Below are positions 53,544-61,652 of a stretch of DNA of 64,000 bases, piece after piece. Location of the stretch: positions 62,001 to 126,000 of the forward strand of contig JAITMS010000088.1 of assembly GCA_031277255.1 (NCBI GenBank), read 5' to 3'. Under the pieces are notes generated by a model. That model searched no databases, was not told where the DNA came from, and saw only the letters and a program-made list of their open reading frames with translations. The position numbers and the translations under genes were made by a program. Every line of letters starts with the position of its first letter. Within the stretch, counting starts at the first letter, position 1. Source of the DNA: Azonexus sp. (lineage in GTDB: Bacteria; Pseudomonadota; Gammaproteobacteria; Burkholderiales; Rhodocyclaceae).

Positions 53544-53833
53544 TGGCAAACACGAAAATATCCGCTGCCGAAACGATCAGTATGCTGTTCGTGCTGGATC
53601 GTGAAGACGATCCGCGGCTTTACGATGACCTGATCCGCTTTAAGAAGGGGACAAAGCGCATCAACCGGTTACGCCTGCTGGCGCACGAAGGGGAGAGGTG
53701 CCTGGCTGGTGAGACGAACGTCGGTATGAGGCGACCGTTGCTTGTCGAGAGCAACCGGGACCAAGCCGTAGAGCCGTCTCTGTTTGATGCTCCCGGGGCT
53801 GCCGACGTGTTTGCGGCGCCGATTAGCGACTGA
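53543..53833 (+). CDS. Small ParM-associated protein, possible StbB-like adaptor
   Basis: A 96-residue protein starting MANTKISAAETISMLFVLD. ATG 53543 shares a base with the ParM stop. The first half is a compact charged domain with RFKKGTKRINRLR, which could bind DNA; the second half is acidic and proline-poor. I recognise no family. Position and coupling suggest the DNA adaptor of the segregation pair. Confidence 0.65.
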   Translation: MANTKISAAETISMLFVLDREDDPRLYDDLIRFKKGTKRINRLRLLAHEGERCLAGETNVGMRRPLLVESNRDQAVEPSLFDAPGAADVFAAPISD

Positions 53834-53836
53834 GGG

Positions 53837-54172
53837 ATGCAAGCGCAGGAGATGTCCCGTACCCGAAAGCCTGCTGCCTGGAAGGAGAGTGAGATCGTGA
53901 AAGGGCATCTGATGCCTGACCCTGTTCACATGATGATGGCGATACCGCCGAAATACGCGGTGTCGCAAGTCGTTGGTTTTATTGAGAACAAGAGTACGAT
54001 TTATTTGGCTCGGGTGTATGGAAAGCACAAACGCAACTTCGTTGGGCTGCGTTTCTGGGCAAGAGAGCACTTGATGCACGCTCGTACCACTGCCTCATCT
54101 CGACCAACGGTTGATACAAAGAAGCAGGAGCAAGAGGACGTGAGGTTGGATCAACTCGGCCTGTGGAGATGA
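53837..54172 (+). pseudogene. Remnant of an IS200-type transposase
   Basis: The middle of this frame matches IS200/IS605 Y1 transposases: KGHLMPDPVHMMMAIPPKY, then VVGFIENKSTIYLARVYG and RNFVGLRFWARE. The family sequence would read HVHM, so the second His of the HUH motif has a Pro before it, and the catalytic Tyr region is lost because the tail (HLMHARTTASS...) is unrelated. The N-terminal third is also missing. Non-functional. Confidence 0.7.
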
Positions 54173-54234
54173 GTCACCCCCGGGATGGTGGTTCCAAGAA
54201 TGCGGGGCTGCTTTGAGCGGCTCACAACCGAATG

Positions 54235-54253
54235 CCCTCGGCTTTGCCGGGGG
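54235..54253. repeat. IS200-type end hairpin
   Basis: CCCTCGGC and GCCGGGGG pair around a TTT loop (one G-T pair), followed by ATTTTAC. Hairpins of this form mark the right end of IS200/IS605 elements and can also end transcription. It lies 60 bp after the transposase remnant. Confidence 0.5.
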
Positions 54254-54298
54254 ATTTTACGTTAGTGAAAAAAATCCGAATATTGTGCTACAAGATAT

Positions 54299-55723
54299 TC
54301 AAATATCTATAGCAAAAAATTCGACTCTAACCTCAACACGCCTATTTGGTGCAAGGCACTCAGCCATCATTTTAGCCGAAAGTTTTTCTGAGCACTGAAC
54401 TTTGGGTTGAGTAGCGCCTTTGCTTTCTACCGTAATGTCGTCCTTGCTTAATTTCAGTGTTGTGATGATAGCTTCTTTTACACGTTCAGCTCGCAGCTCG
54501 GCCAAGAGATAATTGTTAAGATGCCGCCCAGAAAACGGTTGGATATCTGCATGACCAATGACCTCAACTCTATGAATGTGGAAATTCTTATTTAGCATGT
54601 GCCGAATGCGTTTTTCGATATTTTTCTCAGAGCCAGGAAATAGGTCTGACTTTCCAGTCTCAAACAAAGTATCTTCATTCAAATCGATACACCTTTGCTG
54701 TAAAGCTCGATCACTCTTAATCATGTACATGCCTTCCCTCTTTAGTTCTACCCGAACACTCTCTTTGGGCTTGATATGAACTGTCCATTTGTTGTTCGTG
54801 GAATCAATTTGTGACTGCGAATGGCTTCTATTTGGCACAACTGGTGGCAGTAATAAGGAAATGAGCGACCTCTCGCCTATACCATGCCAAAGCACATCAA
54901 CACCTGAAACAATTTTCCCTCGCATTTTATCATCGCTGTCACAAGGGAAAAGAGGTACATGGCTTTGTTCGGCAACTGCTCGAAGCAGTGCAAAATTTTC
55001 CTCGGAAAGCCAGACATTTCCCTGATCGTGCCGCACTCCGAGCTTACCCAAAACGACTTTTAGCTCTCCTTCTAGAATTTCGCGGCCCAATATTGCAGGA
55101 AGTAAAAACACAGTCGAGCCAAGGATGAAGGCAGCCAGCCTTTTCTTTTTGTTTGGAATTTTGGTATTTTTTGGTAAATCTATTACCCATCCAAGTAAGA
55201 TACCCATGCAGGCTAAGACTATAGCTACGAAAAATGACTTTATGTAAATAATAACAAGGAAAGCCAGAGCGACACATGACATGAAGCCATGTAACCCATA
55301 ATCAATAGATTCAAGAAATCCTTTTAGAAAACTTTTCCAGAAGGTGATATTTCTCCACGATGCGCCATTAATAGCAAAATGATTATTAAATCGCCTCCAA
55401 TCTTCTTTAATTTTAACTATTATTCTCATGGGATGCGCTAACCATCCTGTAGCAAGCCATGAATATCCTAGGATAATAAAGTGAATAAATGCAAACCCAA
55501 CTGCGATTGAGAGAAAAAATAGCGTATCTCCCGTGGTAAGGCCTGTTGGAAAGAAATTTATTATAAAAAAGCAATATACGAATGTTAAGAGTGCTCCACT
55601 AGCAATAAGCAACTTGAGGATTATATTCATTACTTCGTTCGCTGATTTCGCCCATGTTTCAACAGTTTTTACCCTATCAGGCTTATTATTGCTATGGCAA
55701 TTAAATATTGTTTTACGTGTCAT
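54299..55723 (-). CDS. Polytopic membrane protein with C-terminal OmpA-like domain
   Basis: A 474-residue protein with unusually AT-rich coding sequence. About five hydrophobic helices occupy residues 30-220. The C-terminal 130 residues form an OmpA/MotB-like peptidoglycan-binding domain: VIGHADIQPF, NNYLLAELRAERV and APNRRVEVRVE. It may anchor a membrane channel to the cell wall, somewhat as MotB or ZorB do, but no MotA-like partner is seen. Its first codons overlap the end of the IS630 remnant, so the true start may be further in (Met32). No recognised function. Confidence 0.72.
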   Translation of the reverse strand: MTRKTIFNCHSNNKPDRVKTVETWAKSANEVMNIILKLLIASGALLTFVYCFFIINFFPTGLTTGDTLFFLSIAVGFAFIHFIILGYSWLATGWLAHPMRIIVKIKEDWRRFNNHFAINGASWRNITFWKSFLKGFLESIDYGLHGFMSCVALAFLVIIYIKSFFVAIVLACMGILLGWVIDLPKNTKIPNKKKRLAAFILGSTVFLLPAILGREILEGELKVVLGKLGVRHDQGNVWLSEENFALLRAVAEQSHVPLFPCDSDDKMRGKIVSGVDVLWHGIGERSLISLLLPPVVPNRSHSQSQIDSTNNKWTVHIKPKESVRVELKREGMYMIKSDRALQQRCIDLNEDTLFETGKSDLFPGSEKNIEKRIRHMLNKNFHIHRVEVIGHADIQPFSGRHLNNYLLAELRAERVKEAIITTLKLSKDDITVESKGATQPKVQCSEKLSAKMMAECLAPNRRVEVRVEFFAIDI

Positions 55724-56150
55724 GTTCTATATTTTGGTCATGAAAGCACAAATAGATATGGTCAGGGGTTTGTTCGAGCATATCCATGTGAGCTTGGGTT
55801 GCTTGCTTGAGTTTATTCTTGGTGCAGATTTCGATGTTCTCTTTGCATTCGGCCAGCCAAGCTTTGGCAGATTTGCTGTGATGGATGCGCAGATTGTCCA
55901 GAATCAAAAAGAGTTTCCTTGATAAACACCTTCAGAAACTCAATGAGTTTGTTGCTATTGAAAGCATCTTCAACGATCATCCTGTGCGTCTTGCCTTGAT
56001 TGGTGACAGTGGCGACCATCAACAGCTTGTGGCGAGTACCATCGACGGCGTAACCCATCAGGGTCTGACCCTTGGGCTGATACCGGCTAGGAGCGGATGT
56101 AGATGTAGTGTGCATGTCTGAACATGGAGGGATTTCATCAGAATCCAACC
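55713..56150 (-). pseudogene. Frameshifted IS630-family transposase remnant
   Basis: On the reverse strand one frame gives DSDEIPPCSDMHTT, RYQPKGQTLMGYAVDG and MVATVTNQGKTHRMIVEDA, the middle of an IS630 DDE domain. Near 55910 the homology moves to the next frame, LILDNLRIHHSKSAKAWLAE, which stops at 55713. The N-terminal third and the final Glu motif are absent. It lies between the OmpA-domain gene and the membrane gene at 56138 and touches both. Confidence 0.75.
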
Positions 56151-57349
56151 CAAACCCGGAACCCAGGATGGTACTTCCAAGCCAGCAGCGCAAGGCCCGC
56201 GATGATCGGCAACCATGCAACTACCCGCAAGGCCCACAAGGTTCGGAACAGAAACGATCTCTGTTTGGAAAACCCCATGCGGGCCTCGACTAGGCGCTCC
56301 GCAATCGATGTAGGGTAGCTGTTGGTCTTCTTGCTGAATTGATCGACGATTACCTCGAAACCATGATCTATGCGTGCCAATTGCAAGAGTTGATTGTGGA
56401 TCATGCCCGAAAAGAGCATCACGATCATGAGTGAGCTGATAAACAGCAAATAGGCTTCGGCAATACCATGAACCTTGTAAATCGCTGCTAGCACAGCGAT
56501 CGGCAACGGGAGCGCAAGGAACTTGGCGGCACTATCTCCCATGACCGCACTGAGCCTGCTGGAGAAGTCTAGCTCCATCTGCGCGATTTCCAGTCGGATT
56601 TTCTCAAACGAAAAATTGCTGATGTAGCAATCGACGTCGAATCCATACTTTTCGAGCACGTCTGGCCAATGGGTAGCGAGGAAAGTAAAAGCGTTCTCGC
56701 TCGCGGGTGCACGACCGACCATATCGGCGACTGCCAGTCGGAATAGCGCACGAAGTTCCTGGACATGCAGAGAATGTGTACTCTCATCCGAGACCAATCT
56801 GCGCAATGGCTCGAGGTCGAGGCGTTCTTTGGCAAGCACCGACGATTCCAACCGCGTAGTCAAGCTCAGGGTTCGCGGTGGCGCTTTATCCCCTGCTGGA
56901 ATGACGAAGATGAGTTCCTTGGGCTGCGTGGTTGCATTGAGATCCACCGTCAGGGAGATGCTTCCAAGAAGCTGGATAAGCTCGCACAGATCGTAGGCAT
57001 GATTCAGCTGTTCTGGCGGATTATCTTCCCCAGCGCAATAGTCATTCTCGACCAGATAGAAATTCTGCGGTCGCCGCCCTTGGCTCAACGCTTGGGAGCG
57101 AGCAACCAACTCAGCGACGGTTGCGTAGAAACGACCATGTTCGTTGTCGCCCACAAGCCAGCAAAACTCGACCAGATCGCCCGTCCACTCCGGAGCATCT
57201 TCAAAGTGACCAAACGTATCGTCCAAGTCATCGCAACGCGCGATGACGGCCCGCAGAGACGCCGAAGCAACCCCGGAATAACGGAACCACCCTGCATCGA
57301 ATACAGGGCGTTGGGCTTCGCGATACAGCGAGACAACGTCCGCAAACAT
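56138..57349 (-). CDS. Unrecognised protein with C-terminal membrane helices, partner of the NA37 protein
   Basis: A 403-residue protein. Residues 1-280 are soluble and mostly helical, without a motif I know; two hydrophobic segments follow (about 285-300 and 305-325, LLFISSLMIVMLFSGMI) and another ends the protein (VVAWLPIIAGLALLAW). It starts 4 nt after the NA37 gene, so they form an operon. The last codons abut an IS630 remnant, so the C-terminus may be truncated. A nucleoid protein with a membrane effector is a plan known from defence systems, but this remains a hypothesis. Confidence 0.75.
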   Translation of the reverse strand: MFADVVSLYREAQRPVFDAGWFRYSGVASASLRAVIARCDDLDDTFGHFEDAPEWTGDLVEFCWLVGDNEHGRFYATVAELVARSQALSQGRRPQNFYLVENDYCAGEDNPPEQLNHAYDLCELIQLLGSISLTVDLNATTQPKELIFVIPAGDKAPPRTLSLTTRLESSVLAKERLDLEPLRRLVSDESTHSLHVQELRALFRLAVADMVGRAPASENAFTFLATHWPDVLEKYGFDVDCYISNFSFEKIRLEIAQMELDFSSRLSAVMGDSAAKFLALPLPIAVLAAIYKVHGIAEAYLLFISSLMIVMLFSGMIHNQLLQLARIDHGFEVIVDQFSKKTNSYPTSIAERLVEARMGFSKQRSFLFRTLWALRVVAWLPIIAGLALLAWKYHPGFRVWVGF

Positions 57350-57353
57350 TGGC

Positions 57354-58490
57354 CTACTCTTCTGCTACGCTCGGTGGCAATTGCGCTCGCGCTGCCAATG
57401 TCTCCTCCACCTTGGCTACCATCTCTGGTGGCAGTTGAGTGAATTTGAGGCTTTTCTCTTTCGCATCATAGATGATCTCGGCGTCGCACTCGCCTAGCGC
57501 ACCATTCTCGAAGTTGATCTGCCAACGTGACGCCTTGCCTGAAATCCGGGTATACGCGCGCAACGCTGTAGCGCTCACCGGGAATTCGTCCGGAATCTGC
57601 ACGTTTTCGCTGTTCAGATAAGTTTTCAGATCATTGACGTGCTGTTCCAGATCTACCCCGACGGCATGGCGCACCACGGCAACAACCTTGTCGAGCGACA
57701 CCACCGCACCGTCTCGTTGGGTTTGCAGATACTCGACGACGGCCAGGCGAACCGTCGGCGCCTTTTCTTTGATTTCCGGAGTAGATTTGACGTATTTGCG
57801 AATCTCCGCGACAACCGCTTTGGTCGTGCGGCCCGAGGCAATGCCCTTCTCACAGCCCAGCGCCTCGACGAAATACTCCGCTACATCCGACTGGGACTTG
57901 CGGTTGATGAAGCAGAGATAGGTCTTCTCGGTACTGTCATCCGAGGCCTCTGGTGTTGAGATCGTTTCTCCCTCAGTCGGCGCTAGAAAAGTGCCGTAGC
58001 GGTCGAGATTGATTCGGGCCGCCTGATGTAGCTTTGACAGGTCGATCTCCGTGATTTCAGTCGGTTCGAGATCGGCTGAAAGGATCATGCCATCCCGCTC
58101 CTTGACCATGGCGACCAATAGAAAATTGGACGTCTGGATGCGATACACGAAGAAGCATACATGACCTCCGGTGGCGAAGTTTTCCTCGGAGGCTTTGCTG
58201 CGGAGCTCTTCCATCGCCACTTTGGACATCGCGATAAAGGCAGCTTCCGTACAGTCAGTAATCAATGGTTGCACACGTGAGGGAAACAGGCCTTCGCGGC
58301 GATTGGTGCCGAACTGCCCCCAATAGACCGAGCTACCGTCTTTCCCCACTAGCTTGGCCAGCCTGTCAGCTAAATCCTTGATTACCGGCTTCTGGATATC
58401 GAGGACACTGTCCCGTGTGTGCACACTGGTGGCCAGCGCGCCCTTTGTCTTTTCCAGCGAATGGATGATTGCGAATTTGAGTTCGTCCAT
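57354..58490 (-). CDS. NA37/YejK-family nucleoid-associated protein
   Basis: A 378-residue protein resembling the nucleoid-associated family PF04245. It shows the usual N-terminal arrangement (HSLEKTKGALATSV, then LADRLAKLVGKDGSSVYWG) and LCFINRKSQSDVAEYFVEALG with CEKGIASGRTTKAV in the middle. YejK binds DNA in Escherichia coli; relatives on mobile elements are of unknown role. GGGGGAAACC precedes the ATG. It leads a two-gene operon pointing away from the integrase. Confidence 0.78.
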   Translation of the reverse strand: MDELKFAIIHSLEKTKGALATSVHTRDSVLDIQKPVIKDLADRLAKLVGKDGSSVYWGQFGTNRREGLFPSRVQPLITDCTEAAFIAMSKVAMEELRSKASEENFATGGHVCFFVYRIQTSNFLLVAMVKERDGMILSADLEPTEITEIDLSKLHQAARINLDRYGTFLAPTEGETISTPEASDDSTEKTYLCFINRKSQSDVAEYFVEALGCEKGIASGRTTKAVVAEIRKYVKSTPEIKEKAPTVRLAVVEYLQTQRDGAVVSLDKVVAVVRHAVGVDLEQHVNDLKTYLNSENVQIPDEFPVSATALRAYTRISGKASRWQINFENGALGECDAEIIYDAKEKSLKFTQLPPEMVAKVEETLAARAQLPPSVAEE

Positions 58491-58921
58491 GGTTTCCCCC
58501 TATGCGGTACCTACCCGTCGCAGGATCTGTGAATGTCCCTTGTAACAGTCCTGCCATCCGTAGCATGACGAGAGAATTCAAGGCACACAAGCAGGCAGTT
58601 TCCCCAAGGCTCAAATCGCTCATTGTACTGATCATACCCTACCTGATTCTACCCTTGAACACTCGCCTATCTGATGCTTGGCCTAGCGTCTTCTCGGTGT
58701 GTTTCGACGCATTCCAGCCGAATTTTCCGTTGTTCGGCTCAACGCGTGCTCTTGAAAGAGCCAAATCCAGTGTGATCGTGGTTAGACACGGAACACGCTT
58801 GGGCTGATAGCTACCGTCGAGGCTGATTGCGAGATAAGAGCATTCTCAAGCGAATTCTGTGTGGACGGACCGCATCGGCAATTTGATGCTGGTTCATCGT
58901 AAATCCACATAGGAGTCACAG
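58491..58921. repeat. Intergenic region with duplicated leader, copy B
   Basis: Bases 58763-58921 repeat the blocks of 52309-52514: AAATCCAGTG, GACACGG, GAGGCTGATTGCGAG, GAATTCTGTGTGGA, CGCATCG and GATGCTGG, then AGGAG before a start codon followed by GA. The left part, 58491-58762, should hold the promoter of the NA37 operon (reverse TATGAT near 58630). A 101-codon forward frame at 58502-58807 has no recognisable product. Confidence 0.6.
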
Positions 58922-59056
58922 ATGGAGTACATCAAGGCTTCGCTGAGAGCGTTTGGTTACGCCAAAGATTTGTACGGACGTAGGCGGCTTTTGCGGCAAT
59001 GGACAGATTGGCTTGATGCGATTGGGGCTGAAGCAGTGAGAGCGGGCAATGGGTAA
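58922..59056 (+). CDS. Small protein overlapping the integrase start
   Basis: A 44-residue basic, aromatic-rich peptide starting MEYIKASLRAFGYAKD and ending WLDAIGAEAVRAGNG. AGGAGTCACAG lies ahead of ATG 58922 at ideal spacing. Its TAA overlaps the ATG of the integrase by 8 nt (59049-59056), a strong sign that it is translated and coupled. Candidates are a leader peptide or a small excision factor; no family recognised. Confidence 0.6.
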   Translation: MEYIKASLRAFGYAKDLYGRRRLLRQWTDWLDAIGAEAVRAGNG

Positions 59057-60386
59057 GTTGACCGTCAAACAGCTCGAAGCGCTTGGACGAGAAGATCATG
59101 GCACAAAACTGCGAGAGGATGGCGGCTTGGTTGGATCAGTGCGCCATGGCGCTAGCGGAGTATCTGTCTACTTTGATTGGCGTTACCGCATCAATAGGAA
59201 GGTAAAGCAAGTTGCTGTCGGTACTTGGCCCAAGCAATCTTTGGCCGCAATTCGATCCGAGCGGGACAAGTTGAAAATTGAGGTCAACCGTGGAGCAGAC
59301 CCAGCAGAACGCCGCAAAGCAGAACGACTGAAGATCAAAGTTGATCAGTTGGAAGAAACAGAGAAGCAGTGGAAGCGGCTCGACGAAATCGCCTTTCAGA
59401 AGACAAAATTCACCGTTCAAGGCCTATTTGAACTTTGGTCTGAAGTTGATCTCGTGCGCCGAGCAGATGGAGGAAAAGAGGTTCAGCGGATGTTCAAGAA
59501 GGATGTACTCCCGTTGCTTGGCAGTCTTGCTGTCGAAGACATCAAGAAAGGTCATATTACCCAAGTCACCGATCCGTTGCTGGCAAGAGGAGTGAACCGG
59601 ATGGCCAAGGTGGTTTTCTCCTTGGTGCGGCAGATGTTTCGTTTTGCCGTCGACCGAGACATCGTCGAAGCAGACCCTACGGCGAGTATTCGCAAGGTCA
59701 AGATCGGAGGGAAAGATGTGGAGGGCGACCGGGTTTTATCGAAAGACGAGATCCGGCAACTTGCCAAGCAAGTACCCAAGGCTCACCTCATGGTGACGAC
59801 GGAAACTGCGATCTGGATTGTCCTTTCGACGTGTTGCCGTATCGGCGAATTGCTATCGGCACGATGGGAGCACATTGATGTGGAGCGTGGTACTTGGTGG
59901 ATTCCACCCGAAGCTTCAAAGAACGGGAAAGCACATACAGTGAACCTTTCCAATTTCTCCAAGGCTCAGTTCGCTCGGGTAAAGGAAATCAACGGCATGT
60001 CTACTTGGTGCTATCCAAACAGGACGAACACGGGTTCAGTTAGCAAGAAGGCTGTGACCAAGCAAGTTGGCGATCGCCAACGCCAAGGAAAACCGTTAAT
60101 TTCGCGTAGGGTCAAGGCAAAGTATTCAGAGGCCCTTACGCTTCCTGGTGGACAGTGGACCCCGCACGATCTTCGACGGACCGGCGCTACATTGATGGTG
60201 TCAATCGGGGTTTTGCCCGAAGTCGCAGACAGGTGCTTGAATCATGTGGAGGAAAATAAGGTCAAGCGGATTTACCAGCGTCATAGCTACGAAGCTGAGA
60301 TGCGGATAGCCTGGGAGCGCCTTGGTAAACATTTGGAGAGCCTGACAGGATTCCTCTCATCTCAAACCAAGATTCCATCATCCTAA
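59049..60386 (+). CDS. P4-type tyrosine recombinase (integrase)
   Basis: A 445-residue integrase. The N-terminal part (GSVRHGASGVSVYFDWRY, then KVKQVAVGTWPKQSLAAIR) is the DUF4102 arm-binding domain. The catalytic domain carries Arg in CCRIGELLSARW (about 263), HDLRRTGAT near 374, NHVEENKV, and the nucleophile Tyr in IYQRHSY near 408-414. It would insert the element at an attachment site. The 255 bp after it show no gene and end at an IS5 element; no tRNA is visible, so the attachment site is not found. Confidence 0.92.
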   Translation: MGKLTVKQLEALGREDHGTKLREDGGLVGSVRHGASGVSVYFDWRYRINRKVKQVAVGTWPKQSLAAIRSERDKLKIEVNRGADPAERRKAERLKIKVDQLEETEKQWKRLDEIAFQKTKFTVQGLFELWSEVDLVRRADGGKEVQRMFKKDVLPLLGSLAVEDIKKGHITQVTDPLLARGVNRMAKVVFSLVRQMFRFAVDRDIVEADPTASIRKVKIGGKDVEGDRVLSKDEIRQLAKQVPKAHLMVTTETAIWIVLSTCCRIGELLSARWEHIDVERGTWWIPPEASKNGKAHTVNLSNFSKAQFARVKEINGMSTWCYPNRTNTGSVSKKAVTKQVGDRQRQGKPLISRRVKAKYSEALTLPGGQWTPHDLRRTGATLMVSIGVLPEVADRCLNHVEENKVKRIYQRHSYEAEMRIAWERLGKHLESLTGFLSSQTKIPSS

Positions 60387-60641
60387 AAACGGCGATTACC
60401 CCGTAGTCGCCAGTGGGATGAGGGGTGGTGGCGGGCTGACCGTTGGTATGATGCGCTGGTAGATATGACGCAGCAGGGTGGTCCCCAGCAGTCAGCTGCG
60501 GCAACTGCTCTGCAACAGCCGTCACATGCTGCAAAGCCGTGCGGATATCCGTCGGCATGGCATAGGGTCAGGCTTCTGTCACGAAGTAGGTAGGTGTGTT
60601 CCAGTGTTTGATGTGCTACCGGTGTCCTTGCGTTGTAGGTG

Positions 60642-61465
60642 GTGTCGTCAATAGATTGAGTTATACTGCCCATTATTTACTGACGAGGCTTGTGTATGAA
60701 GCCAGAGTATCGACGCCACGACATATCGGATGAGGTATGGAGCGTTTTGGAACCTCTCTTGCTTGGGCGCAAAGGGACGTGGGGAGGGAATGCTCACGAT
60801 AACCGCGCCTTCATCAACGCAGTCTTCTGGATACTGCGCACAGGCGCTCCCTGGCGGGATTTGCCGCCAGATTATGGTGACTGGAAGAACACCCATCGGC
60901 GTTTTTGCCGCTGGCGCGACAAAGGGCAGTGGGAAGGCTTGTTGGAAGCGCTCATCAAGGAGCCTGACTACGAATGGCTGATGATTGATGCCAGCCATTG
61001 CAAGGTTCATCCCCATGCGGCAGGCGCGTGCGGCGGCAATCAGGCGATGAGTCGCTCAAAAGGGGGCTCAACACAAAGATACATCTGGCCGTGGATGCGC
61101 ATGGTTTGCCGGTCAGAATGCTTATTACAGACGGTACCACGGCAGATTGCACACAGGCTGGCGCCTTGATTGAGGGCATGACGGCAGAGCACTTGCTGGC
61201 GGACAAAGGCTATGACAGCGACCTGCTTATCGAACAAGCAAAGAAGCAGGGGATGCAAGCGCAGATTCCACCTCGCAAGAACCGCAAAGCGCAGAGAATT
61301 TACGACAAACACCTGTATAAACTACGGCATCTGGTAGAGAACGCCTTCCTGTACCTCAAGCGCTGGCGCGGCATTGCCACCCGATATGCCAAAAACGCTT
61401 CTTCAGTCCTCGCCGCCGTCCAAATTCGATGCTTGGCTCTTTGGTTGAAAATCTATTGACGACAC
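60642..61465 (+). mobile_element. IS5-family (IS427-like) insertion sequence
   Basis: An 824-bp element with 16-bp matching ends: GTGTCGTCAATAGATT at the left and its complement at the right. The transposase spans most of it in two frames. No target duplication could be seen (left flank GGTG, right flank TATC), so it may have formed by recombination or its flank has changed. It sits between the integrase and uvrA. Confidence 0.87.
60696..61459 (+). CDS. IS5-family transposase in two frames (likely programmed -1 frameshift)
   Basis: The first frame from ATG 60696 reads MKPEYRRHDISDEVWSVL and RTGAPWRDLPPDYG, with the catalytic Asp in MIDASHCKVH. Homology changes frame within SRSKGG|LNTKIH. At that point lies A-AAA-GGG-GGC (about 61058-61068), a classical slippery heptamer, and a one-base backward step joins to TKIHLAVDAHG, LLADKGYDSD and the final Glu region VENAFLYLKRWRGI. 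Both halves are otherwise intact, so the frame change is probably functional, as in other IS427-type elements. Confidence 0.82.
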
Positions 61466-61615
61466 TATCTAGCCAGACAACAGCTTGCACGAGAAAATAA
61501 GAAAATAGGATAACAAATTATCATATATTTATGATATTTACCATTATTTTATCGGGGCGCCCGGGTCAAAGTGGGCGCCAACGCGCCGACACAGGGCAGG
61601 CGGGCATTTTTTGCG

Positions 61616-61621
61616 TATAGT
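61616..61621 (+). promoter_or_regulatory. Possible -10 box of uvrA
   Basis: TATAGT lies 32 bp before the uvrA start and matches five of six bases of the -10 consensus; the -35 region is poor. No clear LexA box was seen in the 187 bp between the IS5 element and uvrA, which is AT-rich to about 61550 and GC-rich after. Confidence 0.35.
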
Positions 61622-61652
61622 CTGCCTTTTGCCAATCCAGCCAGACACCGTG

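Noticed and set aside
54299..58490. A Zorya-type defence system
   Set aside because: An OmpA-domain membrane protein is present, but no MotA-like ZorA and no helicase or nuclease partner was found.
58502..58807. A 101-codon forward frame before the integrase
   Set aside because: No recognisable family; it overlaps the promoter side of the NA37 gene and the duplicated leader.
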